Shown piece by piece: positions 7,257 to 13,921 of a stretch of DNA of 17,581 bases. The stretch is from an uncultured Limosilactobacillus sp. (lineage in GTDB: Bacteria; Bacillota; Bacilli; Lactobacillales; Lactobacillaceae), in assembly GCA_944326735.1 (NCBI GenBank), contig CALVFC010000015.1, positions 1-17,581 of the forward strand, in the 5' to 3' direction. Made by a program: the position numbers and the translations under genes. Each line of letters opens with the position of its first letter. Within the stretch, counting starts at the first letter, position 1. The notes under the pieces were generated by a model, which had not been told where the DNA came from, searched no databases, and was given only the letters and a program-made list of their open reading frames with translations.

Positions 7257-7446
7257 GTGCGAAGCCGTTAAAAGCCCTGTATGGCTAGCCTAGTAAGGTG
7301 CTTGAGGTGCTAAGGCACATCAAGTATCCTTACGTAGCTAGACACTAGGGGCTTAGGCTGAGCACGTTACGACTATGTGACATTAGAACCTCGTGTGAAT
7401 GTCCAATCAGCTACTGCTCACGTTATGACTCGGTAGCAGTAGAACC
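7257..7446 (+). ncRNA. Structured 3'-end repeat element, copy A (short variant)
   Basis: The element starts right after the LOG stop codon with the shared 5' box GTGCGAAGCCGTTAA. A long imperfect hairpin follows (7273-7352): outer arms AGCCC/GGGGCT, middle CTAGC/GCTAG, inner GTAAGG/CCTTAC and CTTGA/TCAAG. Next come a distal hairpin (GCTGA 7357-7361 with TCAGC 7407-7411, inner CACG/CGTG) and the shared tail CACGTTATGACT, which can partly pair with the 5' box. It lacks the central hairpin of copies B and C. It contains the tail motif twice (7362-7390 and 7419-7446, each ending TAGAACC). No reading frame is apparent. The RNA role is inferred from structure; a non-coding mobile repeat is the alternative. 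Confidence 0.55.
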
Positions 7447-7459
7447 CAATTTAACCCAA

Positions 7460-7492
7460 AAAACAGGAGGCTGCTTGACAACCTCCTGTTTT
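7460..7492. terminator. Bidirectional terminator between the LOG gene/copy A and the DUF4828-like gene
   Basis: An 11-bp perfect stem (7460-7470 with 7482-7492) is flanked by T on the plus side and by an A run before it that reads as T on the minus strand. It therefore serves the forward LOG/copy A transcript and the converging minus-strand gene ending at 7516. Confidence 0.85.
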
Positions 7493-7515
7493 AATGATGA
7501 AATGTTTTAATTATC

Positions 7516-7881
7516 TTATGGCATTGGTTGGATCGAATAAACTTGATCGTCTGCTTCATCGATCAAGGATACCGGTCGCTGTTCATTCGCTTGAATGGTA
7601 ATGTGGTAACCAAACTTATCGAGGTAAACTAACTTATCTTCACGAACCTGCTGAACAGTCGCTGGCATCTCGTGGTTGTCGATTCCTAACTTTAATTCTG
7701 GAGAGATGGTGATTATATGCGAACGGTCTCGTTCCTTATCGTAGTAACGCCAGGTACCAGCATAAAAAATTGGTAATGAAGTTTTACCTTTAGCATTTTT
7801 TTGACCGTGGCTGAACCCCAGTGAACTGGACAGTCCAGCCATTAAACCCGCACCGAAAAGTAACAAGCCCTTTTTCCGCAT
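7516..7881 (-). CDS. Small exported/membrane-anchored protein, DUF4828-like
   Basis: A 121-residue protein with an N-terminal basic-hydrophobic segment ([23 protein letters not shown], residues 1-23) that looks like a signal peptide or membrane anchor without a lipobox Cys. A short Gly/Lys linker and a mainly beta domain with [10 protein letters not shown] (39-48) and [10 protein letters not shown] (72-81) follow. I associate this pattern with DUF4828 proteins of lactobacilli, whose function is unknown; the link is from memory. The ATG lies 11 nt after GGAG in GAGGAGAATG. It is transcribed divergently from the Gfo/Idh gene, and its promoter has a perfect -10 TATAAT (7930-7935, minus). Confidence 0.75.
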   Translation of the reverse strand: MRKKGLLLFGAGLMAGLSSSLGFSHGQKNAKGKTSLPIFYAGTWRYYDKERDRSHIITISPELKLGIDNHEMPATVQQVREDKLVYLDKFGYHITIQANEQRPVSLIDEADDQVYSIQPMP

Positions 7882-7929
7882 ATTCCATCATTCTCCTCAA
7901 TAGTGTGATAAGTAATTAATTCACTGTTT

Positions 7930-7935
7930 ATTATA
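7930..7935 (-). promoter_or_regulatory. -10 box of the DUF4828-like gene
   Basis: The minus strand reads TATAAT at 7935-7930, about 50 nt before the start codon at 7881. No good -35 is seen at 17 nt. The divergent Gfo/Idh gene starts at 8037, so both promoters must lie in this 155-nt AT-rich region. Confidence 0.45.
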
Positions 7936-8036
7936 CACACATTTCTTAGATTGGTAGATTTCATTTCTGTTAAAAACCAAGAATAATTGTTAAACTTATT
8001 GTAATGAAATAAATATCTGATAAGGGAGTTGTCACA

Positions 8037-9056
8037 ATGCTGAAATTAGGAATTATTGGAACCCATATCATTACGGATCAAATGTTAGACGCTGCCAAGA
8101 CGACTGGTAAGTATCAATTGACGGCGGTTTATTCGCGGACAATGGACCGTGCCAAGGAATTCGGTCAACCATACGGGGCTACTGAATTTTACGATGACAT
8201 CAATCGCTTCTTCGAAGATGGTGACTTTGACGTGGTTTACATCGCATCACCAAACAGCTGCCACTACCAACAAGCGCGCCTGGCCATTGAAAATGACAAG
8301 TTCGTGATCGTTGAAAAACCATCATTTGTTAACCCAGAAGAATTTTCTGCTATTGAATCACTACTGGCTGCCCACCCAAAGGCCCGGCTAGTAGAAGCTG
8401 CTCGTCACATTCACACGCCATTGTATGAAGCAGCATTGGATAAGGTTAATGCAATGAAGAAGAGTCACATTCAAGGGGCCACGATCACCGTCATGAAGTA
8501 CTCTTCCCGTTACGACAAGGTCTTAGCAGATGACAAGCCATATCCAAATATCTTTACCCTCGACTTCGCTGGTGGAGCCCTGATGGACTTGGGTGTTTAT
8601 GCCGTATATGGTGCGGTTACCATGTTTGGTGAACCTGCTTCAGTTGTTTACTTCCCAACCTTAGCCAAGACGGGTGTGGACGCAAAGGGCGTTGCCATTC
8701 TGAACTACGATAAGTTTTCCGTAACGTTGAACTTCGGTAAGACGGCCAACTCACACTTGCCATCAGAAGTTTATGGCTTGAAGGACACCTTGGTTTACGA
8801 CAGTATCTTCAACACCAAGAAGGTTACTTACTACGATGCCGACCAGAATGCGCACCCATTTGACCAGCCGGTTGAAAAGAACTCCATGACTGATGAAATG
8901 AACGACTTTGCTGACCTGTTTAATGATCCTGACTATAAGGACGAACAGGCTAAGTACCAACACTGGTTAGACCTGGCCCGGACCGTTAACTCCGTAATGT
9001 ACTCGCTTCGTCAATCCGCACAATTAAAATTCCCCGCAGATCAGAAACAAGAATAG
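8037..9056 (+). CDS. Gfo/Idh/MocA family NAD(P)-dependent oxidoreductase
   Basis: A 339-residue protein with an N-terminal Rossmann domain (LGIIGTHIITDQML, residues 4-17; the usual GxGxI is slightly altered) and the family's V92-E-K-P95 motif. The C-terminal alpha/beta domain includes GGALMDLGVYAVYGAVTMFG, typical of the GxxxDxGxY region. Members oxidise or reduce sugars, inositols or related ring compounds with NAD(P); the substrate here cannot be told. The GGGAG site just before the ATG is good. The helicase gene starts 11 nt after its stop, so the two probably share a transcript. Confidence 0.87.
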   Translation: MLKLGIIGTHIITDQMLDAAKTTGKYQLTAVYSRTMDRAKEFGQPYGATEFYDDINRFFEDGDFDVVYIASPNSCHYQQARLAIENDKFVIVEKPSFVNPEEFSAIESLLAAHPKARLVEAARHIHTPLYEAALDKVNAMKKSHIQGATITVMKYSSRYDKVLADDKPYPNIFTLDFAGGALMDLGVYAVYGAVTMFGEPASVVYFPTLAKTGVDAKGVAILNYDKFSVTLNFGKTANSHLPSEVYGLKDTLVYDSIFNTKKVTYYDADQNAHPFDQPVEKNSMTDEMNDFADLFNDPDYKDEQAKYQHWLDLARTVNSVMYSLRQSAQLKFPADQKQE

Positions 9057-9067
9057 GATGATCATAT

Positions 9068-10375
9068 TTGATTGAACAATTTCAGCAAAAATTTGAACAA
9101 GAGTTTAAGCAACCGACAGAAATCCAACGGGCGGTAGCGGATGCCCTAACGAACGATAAGTCGGTTTTGGGAATTGCCCCGACTGGTTCTGGCAAGACCC
9201 TGGCTTTTACACTGCCATTATTACCGAAGATCAGTCCCGGGGATGGTACCCAGCTGCTTGTCCTGGCACCATCACAGGAACTGGCAATGCAGACTACCCA
9301 TGTCATGCGTGAATGGGCAAACCTCATTGGGGTTAAGGTTCAATCACTGACTGGAGGAGCCAATCTGCGTCGTCAGGTGATGAAACTCCACAGTCATCCC
9401 GATGTCGTGGTCGGGACACCAGGACGGGTTCTCCATATGCTGGATAACCGGCACCTTAAGTTGGGTCACCTGCAAACGATGGTGATTGATGAAGCCGATG
9501 ACTTATTGCGCGATGACACATTGGCTGTCGTGGAAGATATCGAACGGGCAACACCGCTGAGCGCTCAGTTGGCATTCTTCTCTGCCACCATGTCACCAGT
9601 ATTCAAGGAACTGTCCGTGATGTTTGGCCGCGACATTGTAACTTACGATGTCCGTGATCAGGACCATACCCGTGGTCCCGTTCGTCATGGCTTTATGTAC
9701 GCTCGGACAAATGCGCAGAAGACCGCTACTTTACGGCGCTTTACCAGTATTAAGGACTTCCGGGGATTGGTATTCTTCAATAGCACTCGGACGCTACACT
9801 ACGCCGCTAGCCGTCTCCGTCATGAACATATGCCAATCGGGACGTTAGGTGGCCGGCAAAAGCAGACCCAACGTGAAAAGGCCCTCCGGATGTTCCGGAA
9901 GCGGCAGTTGAAACTGTTGCTGACGACCGATGTGGCTGCCCGGGGTATCGACATTCCTAAGTTGCCAGCAGTGATTAACTTTGATTTACCTAAAGAGGTT
10001 AATACCTACATTCACCGTTCAGGCCGGACTGGTCGGCAGGGTGAACCAGGGTTAGTTGTTAACCTGGGTGACGATCATGATATCCGTGATTTGAAGCATT
10101 TGCTGGCAGATACTGATTACAAGTTGGTCCACCTTTACGTTGACCATGACCAGATCACTGATCAAAAGCCTGAAGAAGGGCAGCGGGTGCTTTCCGTGCG
10201 GAAGAAGAATTCCCGCAAGCTGCAAAAGGAACAGTGGTCATCAAAGGAGACTGTTGAAAAGTCAGTTCACCGGACGTTAGGCAAACTCAAGCCGAAAAAG
10301 AAGAAGCGTCACAAGAAGAACCGTAAGAATAAGGGAATTCGTTTGAAGCACCGTCGCGAGAATGCCCAGAAATAA
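9068..10375 (+). CDS. DEAD-box ATP-dependent RNA helicase
   Basis: A 435-residue RNA helicase with the full motif order: Q-motif region QPTEIQ (15-20), Walker A A37-PTGSGKT44, motif Ia-like APSQELA (67-73; the usual PTREL is altered), GG and TPGR (117-120), DEAD 141-144, SAT 172-174, and in the second domain TTDVAARGIDIP and HRSGRTGRQGEPG. The last 40 residues are very rich in Lys/Arg, a likely RNA-binding tail. It unwinds RNA duplexes with ATP in ribosome assembly, mRNA turnover or cold response. Size and the altered motif Ia recall YfmL-type helicases, but I would not name it. Start is TTG at 9068, placed by AGGATGAT overlapping the upstream stop; no in-frame ATG lies near. Confidence 0.9.
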   Translation: MIEQFQQKFEQEFKQPTEIQRAVADALTNDKSVLGIAPTGSGKTLAFTLPLLPKISPGDGTQLLVLAPSQELAMQTTHVMREWANLIGVKVQSLTGGANLRRQVMKLHSHPDVVVGTPGRVLHMLDNRHLKLGHLQTMVIDEADDLLRDDTLAVVEDIERATPLSAQLAFFSATMSPVFKELSVMFGRDIVTYDVRDQDHTRGPVRHGFMYARTNAQKTATLRRFTSIKDFRGLVFFNSTRTLHYAASRLRHEHMPIGTLGGRQKQTQREKALRMFRKRQLKLLLTTDVAARGIDIPKLPAVINFDLPKEVNTYIHRSGRTGRQGEPGLVVNLGDDHDIRDLKHLLADTDYKLVHLYVDHDQITDQKPEEGQRVLSVRKKNSRKLQKEQWSSKETVEKSVHRTLGKLKPKKKKRHKKNRKNKGIRLKHRRENAQK

Positions 10376-10396
10376 TAATCAAAAGAGGATTAGCGC

Positions 10397-10425
10397 TTTA
10401 CGTCTTTGGCGGTAAATGCGATAAT
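10397..10425 (+). promoter_or_regulatory. Promoter of tRNA-Arg
   Basis: A -35 TTTACG (10397-10402) and -10 GATAAT (10420-10425) are separated by exactly 17 nt. Transcription would start about 6 nt before the tRNA at 10438. It lies just after the helicase stop, so the tRNA and the structured element behind it can form their own transcription unit. Confidence 0.6.
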
Positions 10426-10437
10426 ACTCTTTGGTTT

Positions 10438-10510
10438 GGTCCTATAGTATAACTGGATAGTACATCCGCCTCCTAAGCGGCCGATTCCGGTTCGAGTCCG
10501 GATGGGACCA
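10438..10510 (+). tRNA. tRNA-Arg (anticodon CCT)
   Basis: A complete cloverleaf: 7-bp acceptor stem GGTCCTA/TGGGACC (one G-T pair) with discriminator A10510, D stem GTAT/GTAC, anticodon stem CCGC/GCGG with loop CTCCTAA giving anticodon CCT (10472-10474, reads AGG), and T arm TCCGG-TTCGAGT-CCGGA. The outermost position of the anticodon stem appears to be a T-C mismatch. The 3' CCA is not encoded. Structured repeat copy B begins 10 nt downstream and would have to be cut off by 3' tRNA processing. Confidence 0.93.
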
Positions 10511-10519
10511 TTTGAAAGA

Positions 10520-10754
10520 TGAGCGCGAAGCCGTTAAAATCTCCCGGAAGGCTAACTATTTCTCCAACGAACAGCGACTTGTCGTCGGAGGAGGAGGAGG
10601 TCGTTAGCTATAGGGAGATTAGGGCGAGGGAGCGAACCAGAAAACTTGTTTTCGTATGTGAGCCCCCGCAAGGCTGATTAGGATAGTCACACCCGATTCA
10701 TCGGTGTGAATGTCCAATCAGCTACTGCTCACGTTACGGCTATGCTGCATTAGA
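10520..10754 (+). ncRNA. Structured 3'-end repeat element, copy B (full length)
   Basis: This lies between tRNA-Arg and a strong terminator, with no ORF of note, so it would be the bulk of a non-coding transcript. Parts in order: 5' box GCGCGAAGCCGTTAA; a long hairpin (10538-10620) with arms AATCTCCC/GGGAGATT and GCTAAC/GTTAGC; a central hairpin around GAAAAC-TT-GTTTTC; a distal hairpin (10673-10722) made of GCTGATT/AATCAGC plus an inner CACACC..GAT/ATC-GGTGTG stem; and the tail CACGTTACGGCT, whose TTACGGCT pairs with AGCCGTTAA in the 5' box with a single bulge. It is identical to copy C over 73 nt (10626-10698) and a further 29 nt (10700-10728). Confidence 0.6.
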
Positions 10755-10775
10755 AGATGTCACCCAAATCAATAT

Positions 10776-10815
10776 AAAAGAAAACTCCAAAACTAAGATT
10801 TTGGAGTTTTCTTTT
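10776..10815 (+). terminator. Terminator after copy B
   Basis: A perfect 17-bp stem (10776-10792 with 10799-10815) with a 6-nt loop, rich in A on the left arm and T on the right. It ends the tRNA-Arg/copy B transcript and insulates the epimerase promoter. Confidence 0.88.
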
Positions 10816-10819
10816 ATCT

Positions 10820-10848
10820 TTTAACTCGTTGCAGGATTGTTGTACAAT
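10820..10848 (+). promoter_or_regulatory. Promoter of the epimerase-like gene
   Basis: A -10 TACAAT (10843-10848) lies 17 nt from a weak -35 TTTAAC (10820-10825). The predicted start of transcription is near 10855, which excludes the upstream ATG at 10854 as start codon and supports the one at 10881. Confidence 0.5.
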
Positions 10849-10880
10849 AAATTATGTATTGTTTGAAAGGAGGGATCACC

Positions 10881-12008
10881 ATGCACGGACCATTTAAGAT
10901 CATGTTGCTGTTTGGAACACGAGCAGAAGCATTAAAACTGGCGCCAATTATTGAACAGATGAAGAACGATCCAGCAACTTGGCAACCATCGATTGTCGTG
11001 GCTGCACAAGAACGGCGATCCTTGCTTCAACAGACGATGAAGTTCTTAAACTTAAAATCAGACTTTGACCTGGATACTAGTGAAATCAGTCACGTCAACG
11101 CCGCTGAAAAACTCAGCCAGTTACTGCATAACTTCAACAACGTGATTAATGCGAGTCAACCAGATATGATGCTGGTTGTTGGGGATGCGGCCACGAGTTT
11201 AGCGGCCAGTTTGGTATCCTTCTACCACCACCTGCCGCTAGGTCACGTGGAAGCTGGACTGCGGACTTACGATAAGTTCTCACCATTTCCAGATGAAATG
11301 CACCGGCGCTTAACTGACGACTTGGCAGACCTATACTTTGCGCCAACGACCGGTGCTCGGGATAACTTGTTATCCGAACACCATCCAGCTGAACAGATCT
11401 ACGTTACGGGGAACACATCTATTGATGCGGTACGGGAACGGTTGACTGATGATTTCCATAATGAAGTCCTTGACCAAATTCCGGATGACCATCGCCTGAT
11501 CATTTTGACTATGCAACGGCCAGAAAGCATTGGCGCTCCCATGGAACGGGTCTTCCACACGATGAAGGATGTTGTGGAAACTAACCCCGATGTTGATGTG
11601 ATTTACCCGGTTTATCCGAACTCTGAAGTGATTAGTATGGCGGATGAGGTTCTTGGTAAACAGAATCGCGTTCACCTGATTGAACCGCTGAACCATTCTG
11701 ACTTCTTGAACTTGGCCGCACGCTCCGACTTCTTGATTACTGATTCAGGGAGTATTCAGGAAGAGGCACCGGCTTTGCATAAGCCTGTGCTCCTGTTGCG
11801 TGAGAAGACGGAACGGCAGGAAGCGGTTGAAGAAGGGTCTGTTAAGATCGTCGGGACGAACCCAACAAGCATTCAACAGGCGGTTTTCGAATTGCTCCAC
11901 CAGCCAAAGATCTATCGGAAGATGGCAGAAGCCCCGAATCCGTTTGGGGATGGCCACGCCAGCGAGAAAATATTACAGATCATTCAAGACTATTTAACAC
12001 GTAAATAA
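10881..12008 (+). CDS. UDP-N-acetylglucosamine 2-epimerase family protein, divergent
   Basis: A 375-residue protein of the WecB/MnaA family, which interconverts UDP-GlcNAc and UDP-ManNAc for wall teichoic acid or polysaccharide synthesis. Family marks: FGTRAEALKLAP (11-22), GD101-102 in VVGDAAT, GHVEAGLRT (121-129), FPDEMHRR (136-143), DSGSIQEE (288-295) and REKTERQEA (307-315). The HRxEN motif, which holds a catalytic His in E. coli WecB, reads MQRPES here (Gln212), and the YPVH motif linked to allosteric UDP-GlcNAc binding in Bacillus enzymes reads YPVY (Tyr245). GDTTT is GDAAT. It may be a specialised or low-activity paralogue. Start at 10881 because AAGGAGG lies 7 nt upstream. Confidence 0.83.
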   Translation: MHGPFKIMLLFGTRAEALKLAPIIEQMKNDPATWQPSIVVAAQERRSLLQQTMKFLNLKSDFDLDTSEISHVNAAEKLSQLLHNFNNVINASQPDMMLVVGDAATSLAASLVSFYHHLPLGHVEAGLRTYDKFSPFPDEMHRRLTDDLADLYFAPTTGARDNLLSEHHPAEQIYVTGNTSIDAVRERLTDDFHNEVLDQIPDDHRLIILTMQRPESIGAPMERVFHTMKDVVETNPDVDVIYPVYPNSEVISMADEVLGKQNRVHLIEPLNHSDFLNLAARSDFLITDSGSIQEEAPALHKPVLLLREKTERQEAVEEGSVKIVGTNPTSIQQAVFELLHQPKIYRKMAEAPNPFGDGHASEKILQIIQDYLTRK

Positions 12009-12014
12009 CACAAG

Positions 12015-12054
12015 AGGCAGCGGTTAGAACATGAGCTCTAAGCGCTGCCTTTCT
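12015..12054. terminator. Terminator between the converging epimerase-like and MFS genes
   Basis: An 8-bp outer stem aggcagcg/cgctgcct (12015-12022 with 12043-12050) continues into ttaga/tctaa. It is followed by ttct on the plus strand. The MFS gene on the minus strand ends at 12064, so the hairpin may serve both directions, though the minus side has only a weak T run. Confidence 0.72.
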
Positions 12055-12063
12055 ATATATTAA

Positions 12064-13476
12064 TTATTTCAAATCTTCACTGTGGGCCTTATCTTGCATT
12101 AAGAAGGTCAGGCAAATCCCGATCACAACCAGAACGACTGTGAAGTAGATTCCCCAGTGAACACCGTTAGTAAACTTAGCTGCTAAACTGCCAGTACCGG
12201 CCATCCGACCTAATTCAAGGAAGGACGTTGCCAGGGCAGTGGCTAAAGCCCCAACGATTTGTTGCATGGTGTTTAAGATGGTTGAACCATCGGCAGATTG
12301 CATCCCGCTCAGTGAGTTCAGCGCACTCGTCTGGGATGGAGACATTGCCAGTGGACAACCGATCATTAAGATGACGTGCGCAGCAATTACGTACGCAATT
12401 GATGAGTGCGGTGTGGTGCAGGCCAACATGATTGCACCAACTAAGGCGATGATGAAACCGATCATGGCCGGCTTCTTGGCACCAACCTGGTCATATAACC
12501 GACCAGCAAATGCTGAGGTAAGGGCGTTGATAATCCCACCAGGCAGCATGATGATCCCCGTCAATGCGACTGGCAAGAGAAGACCGTTTTGAATGTACAT
12601 TGGCAACAGGTACATGGCGGATAAGATGATCCCAAAGTCCAACATAACTAGGGTTGAACCAATCGCGAAGGACTTGTTTGCAAATATCTTCAAGTTGAGG
12701 ATTGGGGTATCCAAGTGCAATTGCCGGTGAACGTACAATGCTAAAACAACCACACCGACGACCAATGCAATCATCACGGGCAGTGAAAGCCAACCATCAC
12801 GGGAAGATAAGCTAGCACCAATAACTAGCCCAGAACAACCCACAGCTGATTCAAGGATGGATAAAACATCCACGTGTGGCCGGGTTAAGTGGCCAACGTT
12901 TTCCAATGAAGTAATGGCGAAGATTAAGGCAATTGCCAAGAATGGCACGAATGCCCAAAAAATCCAGTGCCAGGATAACTTGGCCAAAATCAAACCAGTT
13001 AATGTTGGTCCAATTGCTGGGGCAAACATAATAACGAGGGCACAGACACCCATGACGGCCCCGATCTTCTGTGGTGGGAAGATCTGCATTACCACGGCAA
13101 ACATCAATGGTAGGATCAAACCGGTTCCGATACCTTGAATCATTCGTCCAATCAGAACCACCATGAAGGTTGAACCCAGTGCGGAGACCACCGCACCGAC
13201 AATAAAGTCAGTGAGGGCGAAGATAATGATTTGCCGCGTGGTAAACCACTTCGAAATTAATGAAGATAATGGCAAAATAATCCCAATCACTAACATATAT
13301 CCGGTAACTAACCATTGAATGGTTGCTGTGTTAACGTGTAACGCAGAAATTAAATTTGGTAAGGCAATGTTCAATGAAGTTTCTGAGAACATGCCGACGA
13401 AAGCGCCAAGCAGCATGGACACCATTGCGAGTTTTGGATGACGAACATGTTGTCTTGCTTGAGGTTTCGTATTCAT
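12064..13476 (-). CDS. MFS drug:H+ antiporter, DHA2 (EmrB/QacA/LmrB) family
   Basis: A 470-residue integral membrane protein with about 14 predicted membrane segments, typical of DHA2 multidrug exporters driven by the proton gradient. The first segment ends MFSETSLNIALPNLI, matching the family's xDxTIVNVALP motif with Glu in place of the usual Asp. Motif C is visible as FAPAIGPTLTGLI. Substrates cannot be told; LmrB-like lincosamide/dye exporters are the nearest known type. The start is the ATG at 13476, behind AAAGGAGTGATT on the minus strand; a GTG 39 nt further up lacks such a site. No regulator gene lies next to it. Confidence 0.87.
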   Translation of the reverse strand: MNTKPQARQHVRHPKLAMVSMLLGAFVGMFSETSLNIALPNLISALHVNTATIQWLVTGYMLVIGIILPLSSLISKWFTTRQIIIFALTDFIVGAVVSALGSTFMVVLIGRMIQGIGTGLILPLMFAVVMQIFPPQKIGAVMGVCALVIMFAPAIGPTLTGLILAKLSWHWIFWAFVPFLAIALIFAITSLENVGHLTRPHVDVLSILESAVGCSGLVIGASLSSRDGWLSLPVMIALVVGVVVLALYVHRQLHLDTPILNLKIFANKSFAIGSTLVMLDFGIILSAMYLLPMYIQNGLLLPVALTGIIMLPGGIINALTSAFAGRLYDQVGAKKPAMIGFIIALVGAIMLACTTPHSSIAYVIAAHVILMIGCPLAMSPSQTSALNSLSGMQSADGSTILNTMQQIVGALATALATSFLELGRMAGTGSLAAKFTNGVHWGIYFTVVLVVIGICLTFLMQDKAHSEDLK

Positions 13477-13629
13477 ATCAATAATCACTCCTTTAACCAA
13501 TTCTCTTTTATACACGATTGGTTACTTTACCAGAGTTGATTAAGTTTCGTAAGTCTCTCGCAGTTTTCTTTTAAATGTTAATAATATAACTTATTTAAAT
13601 TAAGTTGAAAGTGCTTTAATTCAATGAAA

Positions 13630-13664
13630 AATCCCGGCCACTAGTAACCTAGTTAGCCGGGATG
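13630..13664 (-). terminator. Terminator after copy C / gtrA
   Basis: The inverted repeat ATCCCGGC/GCCGGGAT has an inner ACTAG/CTAGT stem. On the minus strand it is followed by TTTTTCATTG, so it ends transcription coming from flavodoxin, gtrA and copy C. It also shields the MFS promoter region (13480-13620), where I see no convincing -35/-10 pair. Confidence 0.85.
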
Positions 13665-13690
13665 TTATATGTGAGGTGGGGTTGAGTGCT

Positions 13691-13921
13691 TTGTACTGCA
13701 ACACAGTCGAAACGTGGGCAGTAGCTGATTGGACATTCACACCGATAAATCGGGTGTGACTATCCTAATCAGCCTTGCGGGGGCTCACATACGAAAACAA
13801 GTTTTCTGGTTCGCTCCCTCAGCCTAATCTCCCTATAGCTAACGACCTCCTCCTCCGACGACAAGTCGCCGTTTGTCGGAGAAATCGTTAGCTTTCCGGG
13901 AGATCTTAACGGCTTCACACT
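13691..13921 (-). ncRNA. Structured 3'-end repeat element, copy C (full length)
   Basis: On the minus strand it begins directly after the gtrA TAG stop with the 5' box GTGTGAAGCCGTTAA. The same parts as copy B follow: a long hairpin (13827-13904; ATCTCCC/GGGAGAT, GCTAAC/GTTAGC, CTCCGAC/GTCGGAG), the GAAAAC/GTTTTC hairpin, a distal hairpin (13724-13773) and a tail CACGTTTCGACT. It is close to copy B along its whole length but inverted relative to it. In the inner arm it has CTCCGAC where copy B has CTCCAAC, so copy C pairs there fully and B has one mismatch. The terminator at 13630-13664 follows. Confidence 0.6.

Noticed and set aside
10391..10402. cre-like site (TAGCGCTTTACG) before tRNA-Arg
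   Set aside because: It shares the AGCGCTTT core with the site at 2159 but misses key flanking positions of the consensus, and it overlaps the -35 of a tRNA promoter where CcpA control is not expected.
10438..10520. tRNA-Arg 3' end as an attachment site of an integrated element
   Set aside because: No second copy of the tRNA 3' end is seen in the window and there is no integrase; the genes downstream look like ordinary chromosomal genes.
13477..13515. GTG start 39 nt upstream for the MFS transporter
   Set aside because: The AAAGGAGTGATT site lies between this GTG and the ATG at 13476, so the ATG is the real start.
7257..13921. The three repeats as a CRISPR array or insertion sequences
   Set aside because: The copies are kilobases apart and about 200 nt long, with no short regular repeat-spacer pattern, no transposase, no terminal inverted repeats of IS type and no target-site duplication that I can see.
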